A DNA stretch of 64,000 bases from Actinomyces radicidentis (GCF_001553565.1 NZ_CP014228.1:1674001-1738000); one strand, 5' to 3'. Positions 8,244-17,758 are shown, numbered from the stretch's first letter. Program-made: numbers and translations. Notes: a model not told the origin generated them from the sequence alone.

Positions 8244-9277
8244 GCGAGCCCGACGGCGCGGGCGCGCCCCTCGGCGCCGCCGTCGCCCCTGACGCAGGCG
8301 CCCACGGCGACTCGGGACGGTCGGCCGCCGCCTCGCTCGTCCCCGGGGCGCTCCTCCTCGTCGTCGCCCTCGTGTGGGGCTCGACCTTCCCCATGACGAA
8401 GGACGTCCTCACTCGGATGGGGACCCTGGACCTGCTCGCCCTGCGCTTCGCGCTCGCGGGCCTCGTCTCCGGCGTCGCACTCCTGCCCGCGCTGCGCCGC
8501 GCCGACCTCGGCACGTGGTGGCGCGGCGTCGTCCTCGGCCTCGTCTACGCCGCCGCCCAGGTCACCCAGACCCTCGGCATCGACCGCGCCGCCGCCTCCG
8601 TCTCCGGCTTCATCACGGCGCTCTACGTCGTCGGCACGCCGCTGCTCGCCTGGGCCCTGTGGCGGGTGCGCCCCGCCCGCTCGACGGCGCTCGGCGTCGT
8701 CCTCGCCCTCACCGGTGCCGGGGTCCTCGGACTGTCGGGCCTGCACGCCGGAGCGGGGGAGGCCCTGCTGCTCGCCGGCGCCGTCTTCTACTCCTTCCAC
8801 GTCGTCCTCCTGGGACGGTGGTCCACCGGGCGCAGCGCCTGGGCCCTCGCCGCGATCCAGATGATGACTCTCGGCGTCGCGCACGTCCTCATCGCCCTGC
8901 CCGGCGGCATCGCCGTGCCCGACCGGACCGGTGACTGGACCGCCGTCGTCTACCTGGCGGTCGTCGCCGGTCTCGGCGCCCTCGTCGTCCAGTCCTGGGC
9001 GCAGGCCCGCATGGACGCCGCGCGCGCCGTCGTCATCATGGCGCTCGAGCCCGTGTTCTCCGCGGTCTTCTCCGTGACGCTCTACCACGAGCCGCTCACG
9101 TGGCGGCTCGTCGTCGGCGGCGGGCTCATCCTCGCCGCGTCGATCGTCGTCGAGCTCGCGCCGGTGCTCGCCCGAGGCCGCCTCATGCGTGCGGCGGGCC
9201 CCGACGGGGCGGAGCCCGTGCCCGCGGCGCTCACGACCTCGATGCCCGACCGCTCCGAGGGCGACCCGCTGCCCTGA
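8240..9277 (+). CDS. EamA-family (DMT superfamily) transporter
   Basis: Predicted inner-membrane exporter of the drug/metabolite transporter superfamily, 345 residues with about ten hydrophobic segments arranged as two EamA repeats. The first repeat carries the typical VWGSTFPMTKDVL motif, and the second ends in ALEPVFSAVFSVTLYHEPLT, the conserved EP-rich C-terminal signature. The substrate cannot be told from sequence. The GTG start overlaps the murB stop by four bases (GTGA), so translation is probably coupled to murB. The last 40 residues are a hydrophilic tail. Confidence 0.88.
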   Translation: MSEPDGAGAPLGAAVAPDAGAHGDSGRSAAASLVPGALLLVVALVWGSTFPMTKDVLTRMGTLDLLALRFALAGLVSGVALLPALRRADLGTWWRGVVLGLVYAAAQVTQTLGIDRAAASVSGFITALYVVGTPLLAWALWRVRPARSTALGVVLALTGAGVLGLSGLHAGAGEALLLAGAVFYSFHVVLLGRWSTGRSAWALAAIQMMTLGVAHVLIALPGGIAVPDRTGDWTAVVYLAVVAGLGALVVQSWAQARMDAARAVVIMALEPVFSAVFSVTLYHEPLTWRLVVGGGLILAASIVVELAPVLARGRLMRAAGPDGAEPVPAALTTSMPDRSEGDPLP

Positions 9278-9346
9278 GGGGCCGGGCTCCCCGCGCGACG
9301 CGCCGTACCCGGGCCGGGAGGCGCTGCGCCGTCCACCGGCCGGCGC

Positions 9347-10432
9347 TCAGGCCGCAGCGGCCTCCTCGCCCGAGGTCGGCGCTGAAGCGGTCTCCGCCGC
9401 TGAGCGCTCGCCCGGGTCCGGTGACGCCAGCCACGCGTCCACCTCGGTGAGCCACGCGGCCTTCGACGTCGGCGAGGCGAGCGAGGCCCGGATCGAGCCG
9501 CGCGCCAGCTCGGCCAGCTCGGCGTCGTCGAGACCCTGCTCGCGGGCGATCGCGTACTGGTCGACGAGCCGGGACTGGAAGAGGAGCGGGTCGTCCGCGC
9601 CGAGCGCCACCTGCGCCCCGTGCTGGAGGAGCGTGCCCAGCGGCACGTCCGCCGGCCCGTGGTAGACGCCGAGGCACACGTTCGACGCCGGGCACACCTC
9701 GAGGCTGATCCCCGCGGCCACGACCCTGTCCAGCAGGGCCGGCTCCTCGCCCGTGCGGACCCCGTGACCGAGACGCGTGGGCCCCAGGGCGTCGACGACG
9801 TCGCGCACGTGCTCGGGGCCGAGCAGCTCACCCGCGTGGGGCATCGCGGCGAGGCCCCCTCGACGGGCGATCTTGAAGGCCGGCCCCCAGCTCGCCGTGT
9901 CACCGGCCCGCTCGTCGTTGGACAGGCCGAGGCCGATGACGGTGCCGGGGGCGTCGCCCGCGTAGCGCACCGCGAGGCGGGCCAGGGTGCGGGCGTCGAG
10001 CGGGTGCCGCATCCGGGAGGCGGCCACGATGACGGCAACCTCCACCCCGGTGAGCACCGTGGCCTGACGGGCGGCGTCGAGGATGATCTCGAGGGCCGGC
10101 GTGATCCCGCCGACGAAGGGCGCGTAGGAGGTCGGGTCCACCTGGAGCTCCAGGCGGCGGGAGCCCTCCGCGGCGTCGTCGAGCGCCGCCTCGAGGACGA
10201 TCCGGCGCATGGTCTCCTCGTCCGTCACCAGCTGGCGGGCGGTGTCGTAGGAGCGCTGGAAGCGGAACCATCCGCGGTGGTCCGCGGGGACGCGCAGCGG
10301 GTCGCCGTCCATGATCGACGAGGGCAGGCGCGTGCGCGAGGCCTGGGCCAGGTCGACGAGGGTCTCCAGGCGCATCGAGCCCGTGAAGTGGAGGTGCAGG
10401 TGCGCCTTGGGGAGCTTCGACAGGTCGCGCAT
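9347..10432 (-). CDS. add: Adenosine deaminase
   Basis: Zinc amidohydrolase that turns adenosine (or deoxyadenosine) into inosine in purine salvage; cytosolic. The 361-residue product has the family landmarks in order: KAHLHLHFTGSMR with zinc ligands His13 and His15, AMPHAGELLG (His and catalytic Glu), RLGHGVR, SLEVCPASNVCLG and LGADDPLLF with the metal-binding Asp. The usual SDDP triplet is ADDP here. The N-terminus is placed at ATG 10432 by homology; no clear ribosome site precedes it, so a leaderless message is possible. It is divergent from the kinase-like gene at 10511, with only 78 bp between. Confidence 0.92.
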   Translation of the reverse strand: MRDLSKLPKAHLHLHFTGSMRLETLVDLAQASRTRLPSSIMDGDPLRVPADHRGWFRFQRSYDTARQLVTDEETMRRIVLEAALDDAAEGSRRLELQVDPTSYAPFVGGITPALEIILDAARQATVLTGVEVAVIVAASRMRHPLDARTLARLAVRYAGDAPGTVIGLGLSNDERAGDTASWGPAFKIARRGGLAAMPHAGELLGPEHVRDVVDALGPTRLGHGVRTGEEPALLDRVVAAGISLEVCPASNVCLGVYHGPADVPLGTLLQHGAQVALGADDPLLFQSRLVDQYAIAREQGLDDAELAELARGSIRASLASPTSKAAWLTEVDAWLASPDPGERSAAETASAPTSGEEAAAA

Positions 10433-10510
10433 GCCGGGATTCTGCCACGCGTGCGGGCGCGCCCCGCCCGGCCGCCGCGCCTCGAGGGCGTCGTGGGGCA
10501 GACTGTGCCC

Positions 10511-11758
10511 ATGAGCAACGCGCAGGCCCGACTCGAGCCCGAGGAGGTCGCTCTCCTCACCGGCCCGCGCGCCGCCTCGGTCCTCTCCGCCGCCCTCGCG
10601 CCCACCGGGCAGCAGCTCGTCAGCTGGGAGGTGCACTCCGTCCACCACCGCCCCGGCGCGGGCGTGAGCGTCGGCTACACCGCCGTCGTCGCCGCCCCCG
10701 GGCGCCGCCAGGTCACCGAGTACCTCTGCGCCACCACCGCCCGCCTGTCCAACCCGAACGCCCCGGGTCTCACCCGCGTCGCCCCCACGGGCGGGGACGG
10801 CCCCGTCGTCCACGTGTGGCGCCACCCCGCGGACCCCGAGCTGCCCGCGCTCGCGGTCGCCTGCACCCCCTCGATGCTCTCGCGCCGCCTCGGCGTCGCC
10901 GTCAAGGCCACGATGGTCGCCTACCGGCCCACCCGCCGCGCGGTCGTCCGCGTCACCTACCCCGACTCCTCGACCGCCTACGCCAAGGTCCTCCGCCCGG
11001 ACCACTCCTCGGCCTTCGCCGAGCGCCACCGGATGCTCCGCGCCGCCGGCGTCCCCGCTCCCGCGGTCCTGCGCGACGACCCCGACGGCCTCGTCCTCCT
11101 GTCCACCGGCGCAGGAGTCCCGCTGTCCGGGCTCCTCTCGCGCGGCATGGACCGCGATCAGGCGACCCGCGTCTTCGCCTCGCTCACCGGGCTCCTCGAC
11201 GCCCTGCCCGCCTCCGCCCTCCAGCTCTCCGCCCACCCGGCCTGGTCCGAGCGCGCCCGCCACTACGCCCACGCCGCCGCGACGGTCCTGCCCGAGCACG
11301 CCGCCCGCGCCCGCGCCGTCGCCGACGGCGTCGAGCAGCTCATGGCCGCCACCGACGCCGGGCCCCTCGTCCCGGTCCACGGCGACTTCTACGAGGCCAA
11401 CGTCCTCATGGAGGGCGAGGGCGTCGCGAGCCTCCTCGACGTCGACTCCCTCGGACCCGGGCGTCGCGTCGACGACCTGGCCTGCCTCCTCGGGCACGTG
11501 AGCGTCCTCGACCACCTCGCCCCCGCCTCCTACCCGCACGTCCGCCCCGTCCTGGAGCGATGGACCGAGCTCGCGGAGCGGCAGGTCGACCCCGTGGCGC
11601 TGCGGGCCCGCTGCGCGGGCGTCGTCCTCTCCCTCGTCGCCGGCGCCCGCCGCGAGGACGGCGGACCCTGGCGCCCCGACGCCGAGGGGCGCCTCGCCCG
11701 GGCGGAGTCCTGGCTCGCGCAGGCCCGCGAGATCCAGGCGCGGCGCGGCGCGCACTGA
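10511..11758 (+). CDS. Aminoglycoside phosphotransferase-fold protein (small-molecule kinase)
   Basis: A 415-residue protein of the APH/choline-kinase fold. The catalytic loop reads VPVHGDFYEANVL (HGD-x4-N, Brenner motif), followed by SLLDVDSLGPGRRVDDLA with the metal-binding Asp. An N-lobe Lys is likely in AYAKVLRP. The first 110 residues are an extra beta-rich region seen in many actinobacterial members. The substrate is unknown: antibiotic resistance cannot be inferred from the fold alone, and a role with a sugar, amino alcohol or trehalose-type metabolite is as likely. The ribosome site is weak; the ATG start is chosen because it opens the conserved-looking region. Confidence 0.82.
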   Translation: MSNAQARLEPEEVALLTGPRAASVLSAALAPTGQQLVSWEVHSVHHRPGAGVSVGYTAVVAAPGRRQVTEYLCATTARLSNPNAPGLTRVAPTGGDGPVVHVWRHPADPELPALAVACTPSMLSRRLGVAVKATMVAYRPTRRAVVRVTYPDSSTAYAKVLRPDHSSAFAERHRMLRAAGVPAPAVLRDDPDGLVLLSTGAGVPLSGLLSRGMDRDQATRVFASLTGLLDALPASALQLSAHPAWSERARHYAHAAATVLPEHAARARAVADGVEQLMAATDAGPLVPVHGDFYEANVLMEGEGVASLLDVDSLGPGRRVDDLACLLGHVSVLDHLAPASYPHVRPVLERWTELAERQVDPVALRARCAGVVLSLVAGARREDGGPWRPDAEGRLARAESWLAQAREIQARRGAH

Positions 11759-11787
11759 GCCGGGTCCCGCCCCGGGCGCACCGTGTC

Positions 11788-11807
11788 CGTCACACGGCCG
11801 TGTGACG
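11788..11807. promoter_or_regulatory. 20-bp perfect palindrome, candidate operator for the symporter gene
   Basis: CGTCACACGGCCGTGTGACG reads the same on both strands. It lies 76 bp before the symporter start and 29 bp after the kinase stop. The central part has TCACA and TGTGA half-sites in an outward order, opposite to a CRP box. There is no loop or T tail, which argues for a dimeric regulator site over a terminator. Confidence 0.45.
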
Positions 11808-11883
11808 CGCGACATGAGTCTGACACGTGGCACTGCGACCCTGCCCGCATCCTCCCCATCCCCAGGGACGAAAGGGCAGACCC

Positions 11884-13347
11884 GTGCTCACGACCCCCAC
11901 CCTCCTCGTGCCGGCGATCGCTCCGGCCTCCTTCTCCGACGGCCTCAACGCCGTCGACGGCTTCATCTGGAGCAAGTACCTCCTCATCCCGCTCCTGCTC
12001 GGCAGCGGCATCATCCTCACCTGGCGCCTGCGCGGCATCCAGCTGCGCAAGCTCGGCCCCGCCCTTCGCTTCGCCTTCCTCCAGCGCGACGGCGGCGGTG
12101 AGGCCGCCAGCGCCGAGGGCGACATCTCGCACTACCAGGCGCTCACGACGGCGCTCGCCGCGACCGTCGGCGTCGGCAACATCGTCGGCGTCGCCACCGC
12201 CATCCACCTGGGCGGCCCGGGCGCCCTGTTCTGGATGTGGGTCACCGCCATCTTCGGCATGGCCTCGAAGTACTCCGAGGCCTTCCTCGCGGTCCGCTTC
12301 CGCACCACCGACGCCAACGGACAGCAGTCGGGCGGCCCCCAGTACTACCTGCGCGAGGCCATCAAGGGCACCCCGGGCAAGGTGCTGTCGATCTTCTTCG
12401 CCTGCTCGGCCGTCCTGGCCTCCTTCGGCATCGGCTGCATGACCCAGTCCAACGCGGTCGCCGCGCAGCTCGCCAACTCCTTCGGCTGGAGCGGCTGGGC
12501 CGTCGGCCTCGCCCTCGCCCTGTGCGTCGGCGCCGTCCTCCTCGGCGGCATCGAGTCCATCGGCAAGGTGACCGCCGGATTCGTGCCCATGATGATCGTC
12601 TTCTACGTCGGCGGCTGCCTCTACATCCTCGCCGTCAACGCCTCCGGCATCCCGCACTCCCTCGGCATGGTCTTCCACGACGCCTTCACCGCCCGCGGCG
12701 CCACCGGCGGCTTCGCCGGCTCCACCCTCATGCTCGCCATCCAGTACGGCGTCGCCCGCGGCATCTTCTCCAACGAGTCCGGCATGGGCTCGGCGGCCAT
12801 CGCCGCGGCCGCCGCGAGGACTAACCACCCGGCCCGCCAGGGCCTGGTCTCCATGACCCAGACCTTCATCGACACGATCATCGTCGTGTCCTGCACCGGC
12901 CTCGTCATCCTCACCACCGGCACCTGGACCGGCGACGACCCCGCCACCATGACCGGTGAGGCCTTCAGCCACGGCCTGCCCGGCACGTGGGGCCACGTCA
13001 TCGTGTCCCTCGCGATCGTCTTCCTCGCCGCCTCGACGATCCTCGGCTGGGCCTACTACGGCGAGCGCTGCGTCGAGCGCCTCCTCGGCGTCCACGCCGT
13101 CATCGTCTACCGCATCATCTTCACGATCTTCGTCTTCGTCGGCACGGTCACCGAGCTGACGGACGTGTGGACCTTCGCGGACATCGCCAACGGGCTCATG
13201 GCCATCCCGAACCTCATCGGCCTGCTGCTCCTGTCGGGCCTCATCGCCCGTGAGACGAGGGCCTACCTCTTGCAGGACCCGCACCTGCGCCGTGCGGGCG
13301 ACGACTTCAGCTCCGTGCCCGAGGTCGCCGACACCTCGCTGCGCTGA
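11884..13347 (+). CDS. Alanine/glycine:cation symporter (AGCS family)
   Basis: Membrane transporter predicted to bring in alanine or glycine with sodium or protons. The 487-residue product has about ten membrane segments and the AGCS hallmarks: TTALAATVGVGNIVGVATAI, GGPGALFWMWVTAIFGMASK, GGPQYYLREAI and GVARGIFSNESGMGSAAIA. The GTG at 11884 follows AAAGGG by seven bases; the frame is open upstream without a ribosome site. A 20-bp palindrome lies in its promoter region. The gene is alone and ends at a long palindrome shared with the convergent aminotransferase gene. A supply of alanine for peptidoglycan is a plausible use. Confidence 0.93.
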   Translation: MLTTPTLLVPAIAPASFSDGLNAVDGFIWSKYLLIPLLLGSGIILTWRLRGIQLRKLGPALRFAFLQRDGGGEAASAEGDISHYQALTTALAATVGVGNIVGVATAIHLGGPGALFWMWVTAIFGMASKYSEAFLAVRFRTTDANGQQSGGPQYYLREAIKGTPGKVLSIFFACSAVLASFGIGCMTQSNAVAAQLANSFGWSGWAVGLALALCVGAVLLGGIESIGKVTAGFVPMMIVFYVGGCLYILAVNASGIPHSLGMVFHDAFTARGATGGFAGSTLMLAIQYGVARGIFSNESGMGSAAIAAAAARTNHPARQGLVSMTQTFIDTIIVVSCTGLVILTTGTWTGDDPATMTGEAFSHGLPGTWGHVIVSLAIVFLAASTILGWAYYGERCVERLLGVHAVIVYRIIFTIFVFVGTVTELTDVWTFADIANGLMAIPNLIGLLLLSGLIARETRAYLLQDPHLRRAGDDFSSVPEVADTSLR

Positions 13348-13395
13348 CCGCCGCAGGGCTCCGGTCGAGCGCCCCTGCGGCCGTCCGACCGGGCC

Positions 13396-13451
13396 CGTCG
13401 ACGGCGGAGGGGGCCGCACCCGATCGGGTGCGGCCCCCTCCGCCGTCGACG
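13396..13451. terminator. 56-bp perfect palindrome between convergent genes
   Basis: Positions 13396-13423 are exactly complementary to 13424-13451: 28 pairs with no mismatch, centred on CGATCG. As RNA it would fold into a stem of about 26 bp with a GATC tetraloop from either strand, between the symporter gene (plus) and aminotransferase gene (minus). It has no T run. It is most simply a bidirectional terminator, unusually long and perfect. Confidence 0.75.
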
Positions 13452-13508
13452 CGGTGGCGTCTCACCGTCCGGCGCTCGCCCGTTCGGGGGAGCGCCCGAC
13501 GGCCGGGC

Positions 13509-14723
13509 TCACTGGACCTCGGCGAGCAGCTCCTGCACTCGGGTGACGCCCTCGGTGATGGCGTCGTCGCTCGTCGCGTAGGACAGGCGCAGGAAGCCGG
13601 AGGGGCCGAAGGCCTCTCCGGGGACGACGGCGACCTCGGCGTGCTCGAGGATGAGCCCCGCCAGGGTGGCCGACGAGTCGATCGTCGTGCCGCGCAGCGA
13701 CCGGCCGATGAGGCCCTCGACGCTCGGGTAGACGTAGAAGGCGCCCTGGGGGACGGGGACCTCGAGACCGTCGATCCGCGAGAGCATGTCCACGATGAGG
13801 CGGCGACGGCGGTCGAAGGCCGCGCGCATCCCGTCGACCGCCGACAGGTCCCCGGACATGGCCGCGAGGGCCGCGCGCTGGGAGACGTTGGCGACGTTGC
13901 TCGTCAGGTGCGACTGGAAGTTGGTGGCCGCCTTGACGACGTCGGAGGGGCCGATCATCCAGCCCACGCGCCAGCCGGTCATGGCGTAGGTCTTGGCGAC
14001 GCCGTTGAGGACGATCGTCTGCTCCGCGAGCTCGGGGACCAGCTTGACGACGTGGGCGGTCTCGGCACCGTCATAGAGGAGGTGCTCGTAGATCTCGTCG
14101 GTGATGACCCAGATCCCGCGCTCAAGGGCCCACTCGCCGATCGCGGTGAGCTCTGCGGGCGTGTAGACGGCGCCGGTGGGGTTCGAGGGGGAGCACAGGA
14201 GGAGGACCTTGGTGCGCTCCGTGCGCGCCTCCTCGAGCTGCTCGACCGTGACCTTGTAGCCCTGGTCGGCGCCGGCGAAGACCTCGACCGTGGTGCCGCC
14301 GGCGAGCGCGACGACCTCCGGGTAGGTGGTCCAGTACGGGGTGGGCAGGAGGACCTCGTCGCCCGGGTCCACGACGGAGGCGAAGGCCTGGAAGACGGCC
14401 TGCTTGCCGCCGTTGGTGACGAGGACGTCGTCGGGGGAGACCTCGTAGCCGGAGTCCCGCAGCGTCTTCGCCGCGATGGCCTCGCGCAGCACGGGCAGGC
14501 CCTTGGCGGGGGAGTACTTGTGGTTGGCCGGGTCCTTCGCGGCGGCGACGGCGGCCTCGACGATGTAGTCCGGGGTGGGGAAGTCGGGCTCACCGGCGCC
14601 GAAGCCGATGACCGGACGGCCGGCGGCCTTGAGGGCCTTGGCCTTGGCGTCGACGGCGAGCGTCGCTGAGGGGGCGATGGCGGCAAGACGGGCGGAGACT
14701 CGGCTCCTGGGTGCGGTACTCAC
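13509..14723 (-). CDS. Pyridoxal-phosphate aminotransferase, aspartate type (class I/II)
   Basis: A 404-residue fold-type I aminotransferase, most likely aspartate:2-oxoglutarate. Landmarks: [12 protein letters not shown] near the N-terminus, [35 protein letters not shown] (binding cofactor Asn), [12 protein letters not shown] (Asp/Tyr pair), [16 protein letters not shown] with the Schiff-base Lys244, and [10 protein letters not shown] with the substrate-carboxylate Arg. This is the subgroup Ib form typical of actinobacteria; a prephenate-accepting activity is also known in that subgroup. The ATG at 14723 is taken because it opens the family N-terminus. It sits upstream of and divergent from the tRNA-Trp/secE unit. 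Confidence 0.9.
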   Translation of the reverse strand: MSTAPRSRVSARLAAIAPSATLAVDAKAKALKAAGRPVIGFGAGEPDFPTPDYIVEAAVAAAKDPANHKYSPAKGLPVLREAIAAKTLRDSGYEVSPDDVLVTNGGKQAVFQAFASVVDPGDEVLLPTPYWTTYPEVVALAGGTTVEVFAGADQGYKVTVEQLEEARTERTKVLLLCSPSNPTGAVYTPAELTAIGEWALERGIWVITDEIYEHLLYDGAETAHVVKLVPELAEQTIVLNGVAKTYAMTGWRVGWMIGPSDVVKAATNFQSHLTSNVANVSQRAALAAMSGDLSAVDGMRAAFDRRRRLIVDMLSRIDGLEVPVPQGAFYVYPSVEGLIGRSLRGTTIDSSATLAGLILEHAEVAVVPGEAFGPSGFLRLSYATSDDAITEGVTRVQELLAEVQ

Positions 14724-14948
14724 CCCGCCATGGTCCCACGCGGACGCCGGTGCGCGCAGGCGCGTTCAGCACCCGATCGACGGGCGGCCGCGGTTGCCCG
14801 GCCTGTCGCCGGCGGGCCGGCCGGAACCTCCCCGGGCGTCCGCTCCGACGCCGCCGGACCGGTCCGTCGGCCGTGGGTGACGTGTCGCAGCCCACCTGGG
14901 CGCGATTTCCCCTGGCGGGTAGCGTGTGGCATGATCAGTTCCCGCTGA

Positions 14949-15021
14949 AGGGCAGTGGCGCAATTGGTAGCGCACCGGTCTCCAAAACCGGCGGTTGTGG
15001 GTTCGAGTCCCGCCTGCCCTG
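14949..15021 (+). tRNA. trnW: tRNA-Trp (anticodon CCA)
   Basis: The acceptor stem AGGGCAG (14949-14955) pairs with CTGCCCT (15014-15020), with G15021 as the discriminator. The anticodon arm is CCGGT-CTCCAAA-ACCGG, giving CCA. The T arm contains GGTTCGAGTCC. CCA is not encoded. It lies just before secE, the usual actinobacterial order. Confidence 0.97.
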
Positions 15022-15116
15022 CTGAGAACGGCGGATCTGTCGGGAGATCCCGTCGGTTCCGTCTCTCTCGCCCGCGAGGGCGCAGACCGAACCGTCGACC
15101 CCGAGGACCGAAGAGC

Positions 15117-15353
15117 ATGAGCGAAGGCGCGACCGTCGCCAAGGGCACGCAGGAGAAGAAGCGCGGCTTCTTCTCGCGGATCGTGCTCTTCTTCAAGCAG
15201 GTCGTCGATGAGCTCCGCAAGGTCGTCTGGCCGACGCGCAACGATCTGTGGACCTACTTCGTCGTGGTCGTCGTCTTCATCGTCGCCATCATGGCCTTCA
15301 CCGGCGTCCTCGACGTCGCCTTCGACCGCCTCGTCATGTGGGCGCTCGGCTGA
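15117..15353 (+). CDS. secE: Protein translocase subunit SecE
   Basis: Small essential subunit of the SecYEG channel. The 78-residue product is the short single-span form: a basic amphipathic segment FFSRIVLFFKQVVDELRKVVWPTRNDL carries the conserved VVWPTR motif, followed by one membrane helix (about 46-70). The ATG at 15117 follows GAGGACCGAAGAGC. It is followed 57 bp later by nusG, an order conserved across most bacteria, and preceded by tRNA-Trp. Confidence 0.95.
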   Translation: MSEGATVAKGTQEKKRGFFSRIVLFFKQVVDELRKVVWPTRNDLWTYFVVVVVFIVAIMAFTGVLDVAFDRLVMWALG

Positions 15354-15410
15354 CGCCCACGAGCGCGCCCCGAGCCCGACGACTCACCCGTCACTGAAAG
15401 CAGGTACACC

Positions 15411-16256
15411 GTGTCCGAGGAGACCTTCTCCGCCGAGACCGCCGACGACGAGGCCCCCGTCCTCGACGCCGAGCAGCCCGAGACCGAGGCCCAGGAGGGT
15501 CAGGACGAGGCCCTCGAGGCCGCCGAGGTCGAGGCCGAGGACGCCGTCGAGGCCCCCGCCGAGGACGCCGTCGAGGCCCCCGCCGAGGACGCCGCGCCCG
15601 CGGTCGACCCCGTCGAGGAGTTCCGCAAGCGCCTCTCCTCCCTCCCCGGCGAGTGGTACGTCCTGCACACCTACTCCGGCTACGAGCGCCGCGTCGCCAC
15701 CGACATCATGGCGCGCGCCGAGAACTTCGAGCTCGAGGACTACGTCTTCGACGCCACCGTCCCCATGGAGACGGTCATCGAGGTCAAGAACGCGGGCAAG
15801 AAGAAGGAGGTGTCCCGCGTCCGGATCCCCGGCTACGTCTTCGTCCGCATGGACCTCGACGACCCGGAGACCTCCGACCGAGTGTGGCGCACCATCAAGG
15901 ACACCCCCGCCGTCACCGGCTTCGTCGGCGACCGGTACAACCCGGTCCCGCTGACCTTCGAGGAGGCCGTCTCCCAGCTCGGCCCCACCCCGGAGGAGGT
16001 CGCCGCCCAGCAGGCCGAGGCCCAGGCCGCTCCGCTGGAGTCCGGCGAGGGCAGCCAGATCTCGGCCGGCGGCCAGGTCTTCGAAGTCGCCTTCGAGGTC
16101 GGCGAGTCCGTCATCGTCACCGACGGCCCCTTCGAGTCGCTCCCGGCCACGATCTCCGAGATCCACCCGGACACCCAGAAGCTCCAGGTGCTCATCTCCC
16201 TCTTCGGCCGCGACACCCCGGCCGAGCTCTCCTTCAACCAGGTCGCCAAGATCTGA
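15411..16256 (+). CDS. nusG: Transcription elongation/antitermination factor NusG
   Basis: Binds RNA polymerase and links it to Rho or the ribosome. The 281-residue protein has an acidic arm of about 70 residues, then the NGN domain ([15 protein letters not shown] ... GYVFVRMDL), a linker and a KOW domain near the C-terminus ([19 protein letters not shown]). The acidic arm holds two exact 24-bp tandem units (15537-15560 and 15561-15584) encoding EDAVEAPA twice, a slippage-type repeat. Long acidic arms are common in actinobacterial NusG. The GTG start at 15411 is preceded by AGCAGG. Confidence 0.96.
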   Translation: MSEETFSAETADDEAPVLDAEQPETEAQEGQDEALEAAEVEAEDAVEAPAEDAVEAPAEDAAPAVDPVEEFRKRLSSLPGEWYVLHTYSGYERRVATDIMARAENFELEDYVFDATVPMETVIEVKNAGKKKEVSRVRIPGYVFVRMDLDDPETSDRVWRTIKDTPAVTGFVGDRYNPVPLTFEEAVSQLGPTPEEVAAQQAEAQAAPLESGEGSQISAGGQVFEVAFEVGESVIVTDGPFESLPATISEIHPDTQKLQVLISLFGRDTPAELSFNQVAKI

Positions 16257-16273
16257 GTCACGAGCCAGCGCGG

Positions 16274-16383
16274 CGCCGGCGGCCGACCCCACCCGGGGCG
16301 GTCGCCGGCGTCGTGTCTCACAGGCCCTGAGCCTGTGATCCCGCGCACCGGGCGCGGTCGGGCCCCGCTCGCGGGGCTAAGAT
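16274..16383 (+). promoter_or_regulatory. Hairpins and candidate promoter between nusG and rplK
   Basis: An imperfect hairpin (CGCCGGCG at 16274-16281 with 16303-16310) may end the nusG transcript. It is followed by an 8-bp inverted repeat TCACAGGC (16318-16325)/GCCTGTGA (16331-16338). A third repeat, GCCCCGC-TC-GCGGGGC (16362-16377), directly abuts TAAGAT (16378-16383), a plausible -10 for rplK. No clear -35 is seen. Confidence 0.45.
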
Positions 16384-16471
16384 CGGTCCTCGTGCGCGCG
16401 CACGTCCACCGGGCGTGCCCCACCGCTGCGCGGCAGGCGTGCAGCGTTCCGGACAAGAAGGACCCATACAC

Positions 16472-16903
16472 ATGGCCCCCAAGAAGAAGGTCGCCGGGCT
16501 GATCAAGCTCCAGATCCAGGCCGGCGCCGCCAACCCCGCCCCGCCGATCGGCCCCGCGCTCGGTCAGCACGGCGTCAACATCATGGAGTTCTGCAAGGCG
16601 TACAACGCCGCGACCGAGTCGCAGCGCGGCAACGTCATCCCCGTGGAGATCACCGTCTACGAGGACCGCAGCTTCACCTTCGTCACCAAGACCCCGCCGG
16701 CCGCCGAGCTCATCAAGAAGGCCGCCGGCGTCGCCAAGGGCTCCTCGACCCCGCACACGGACAAGGTCGGTCACCTGACCCAGGCCCAGGTCCGCGAGAT
16801 CGCCGAGTCGAAGATGGCCGACCTCAACGCCAACGACGTCGAGGCCGCCTCCAAGATCATCGCCGGCACCGCCCGCTCCATGGGCATCACCGTCGACGCC
16901 TGA
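16472..16903 (+). CDS. rplK: 50S ribosomal protein L11
   Basis: Binds 23S rRNA at the GTPase-associated centre, where it works with L10 and L7/L12 and takes part in the stringent response. The 143-residue protein shows the family signature in full: [39 protein letters not shown] and the proline-rich hinge. The ATG at 16472 opens the conserved MAPKKKVAG; the frame continues upstream without a ribosome site, although GAAGGA at 16458-16463 serves this start well. It is followed by rplA after 87 bp. Confidence 0.97.
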   Translation: MAPKKKVAGLIKLQIQAGAANPAPPIGPALGQHGVNIMEFCKAYNAATESQRGNVIPVEITVYEDRSFTFVTKTPPAAELIKKAAGVAKGSSTPHTDKVGHLTQAQVREIAESKMADLNANDVEAASKIIAGTARSMGITVDA

Positions 16904-16990
16904 GCCCCGCTCAGCACCGACACCCCCCCACAGACAAGAACCGTGGAAGGGCCTGCGCGGCCCGTTCACCACGACTGCAAGGAGAAGCAG

Positions 16991-17680
16991 ATGACCAAGC
17001 GCAGCAAGGCCTACCGCGCCGCCGCTGAGAAGATCCAGTCCGGGATCCTCTTCACCCCGGCCGAGGCCGTGAAGCTGGCCAAGGAGACCTCCGTGACGAA
17101 GTTCGACTCCACCGTGGACGTCGTCCTCCGCCTCGGCGTGGACCCCCGCAAGGCCGACCAGATGGTGCGAGGCACCGTGTCCCTGCCGCACGGTACCGGT
17201 AAGACCGCCCGAGTGATCGTCTTCGCCCAGGGCGACCGCGCCCAGCAGGCGCTCGACGCCGGGGCCGACGAGGTCGGCGGCGACGAGCTCATCGAGAAGG
17301 TCGCCGCGGGCTACACCGACTTCGACGCGGCCGTCGCCACCCCGGACCTCATGGGCAAGGTCGGCCGCCTCGGCCGCGTCCTCGGTCCCCGTGGCCTCAT
17401 GCCGAACCCGAAGACCGGCACCGTCACCATGGACGTCGCCAAGGCCGTCTCCGACATCAAGGGCGGTCGCATCGAGTTCCGCGTCGACCGCGCCTCCAAC
17501 CTCAACTTCGTCATCGGCAAGTCCTCCTTCACCGAGGAGCAGCTCGCCGAGAACTTCCGCGCCGCCCTCGACGAGATCCTCCGTCTCAAGCCGGCGTCCT
17601 CGAAGGGCCGCTACATCCTCAAGGCCACCATGGCCACGACGATGGGCCCGGGCATCCCGCTGGACGTCACGAAGGCCTGA
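16991..17680 (+). CDS. rplA: 50S ribosomal protein L1
   Basis: Forms the mobile L1 stalk beside the E site and in many bacteria represses its own rplK-rplA message. The product is 229 residues with the conserved [36 protein letters not shown] and GRIEFRVDR segments. AAGGAGAAGCAG stands just before the ATG at 16991. Two hairpins close the unit after its stop, so rplK-rplA appears to be a two-gene operon separate from rplJ-rplL. Confidence 0.97.
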   Translation: MTKRSKAYRAAAEKIQSGILFTPAEAVKLAKETSVTKFDSTVDVVLRLGVDPRKADQMVRGTVSLPHGTGKTARVIVFAQGDRAQQALDAGADEVGGDELIEKVAAGYTDFDAAVATPDLMGKVGRLGRVLGPRGLMPNPKTGTVTMDVAKAVSDIKGGRIEFRVDRASNLNFVIGKSSFTEEQLAENFRAALDEILRLKPASSKGRYILKATMATTMGPGIPLDVTKA

Positions 17681-17700
17681 TCGGGCCCGAACGCCTCATC

Positions 17701-17758
17701 GCGCCCTGCAGGGGCGCGCCGGCGCCGGCCGCCTCCCACCCGGGAGGCGGCCGGCGCC
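17701..17758 (+). terminator. Tandem hairpins after rplA
   Basis: A small hairpin (GCGCCC 17701-17706 with GGGCGC 17712-17717) is followed by a perfect 17-bp stem at 17721-17737/17742-17758 with an ACCC loop. There is no long T run, as is usual for terminators in this genome. The second stem is strong enough to end rplK-rplA transcripts. Confidence 0.75.

Noticed and set aside
10511-11758. Aminoglycoside resistance gene
   Set aside because: Only the general APH kinase fold is supported; no resistance-gene context or specific subfamily motif is visible.
15537-15584. Tandem 24-bp units in nusG as a possible CRISPR-like or mobile repeat
   Set aside because: They are in frame and encode an acidic EDAVEAPA repeat in a low-complexity arm; simple slippage explains them.
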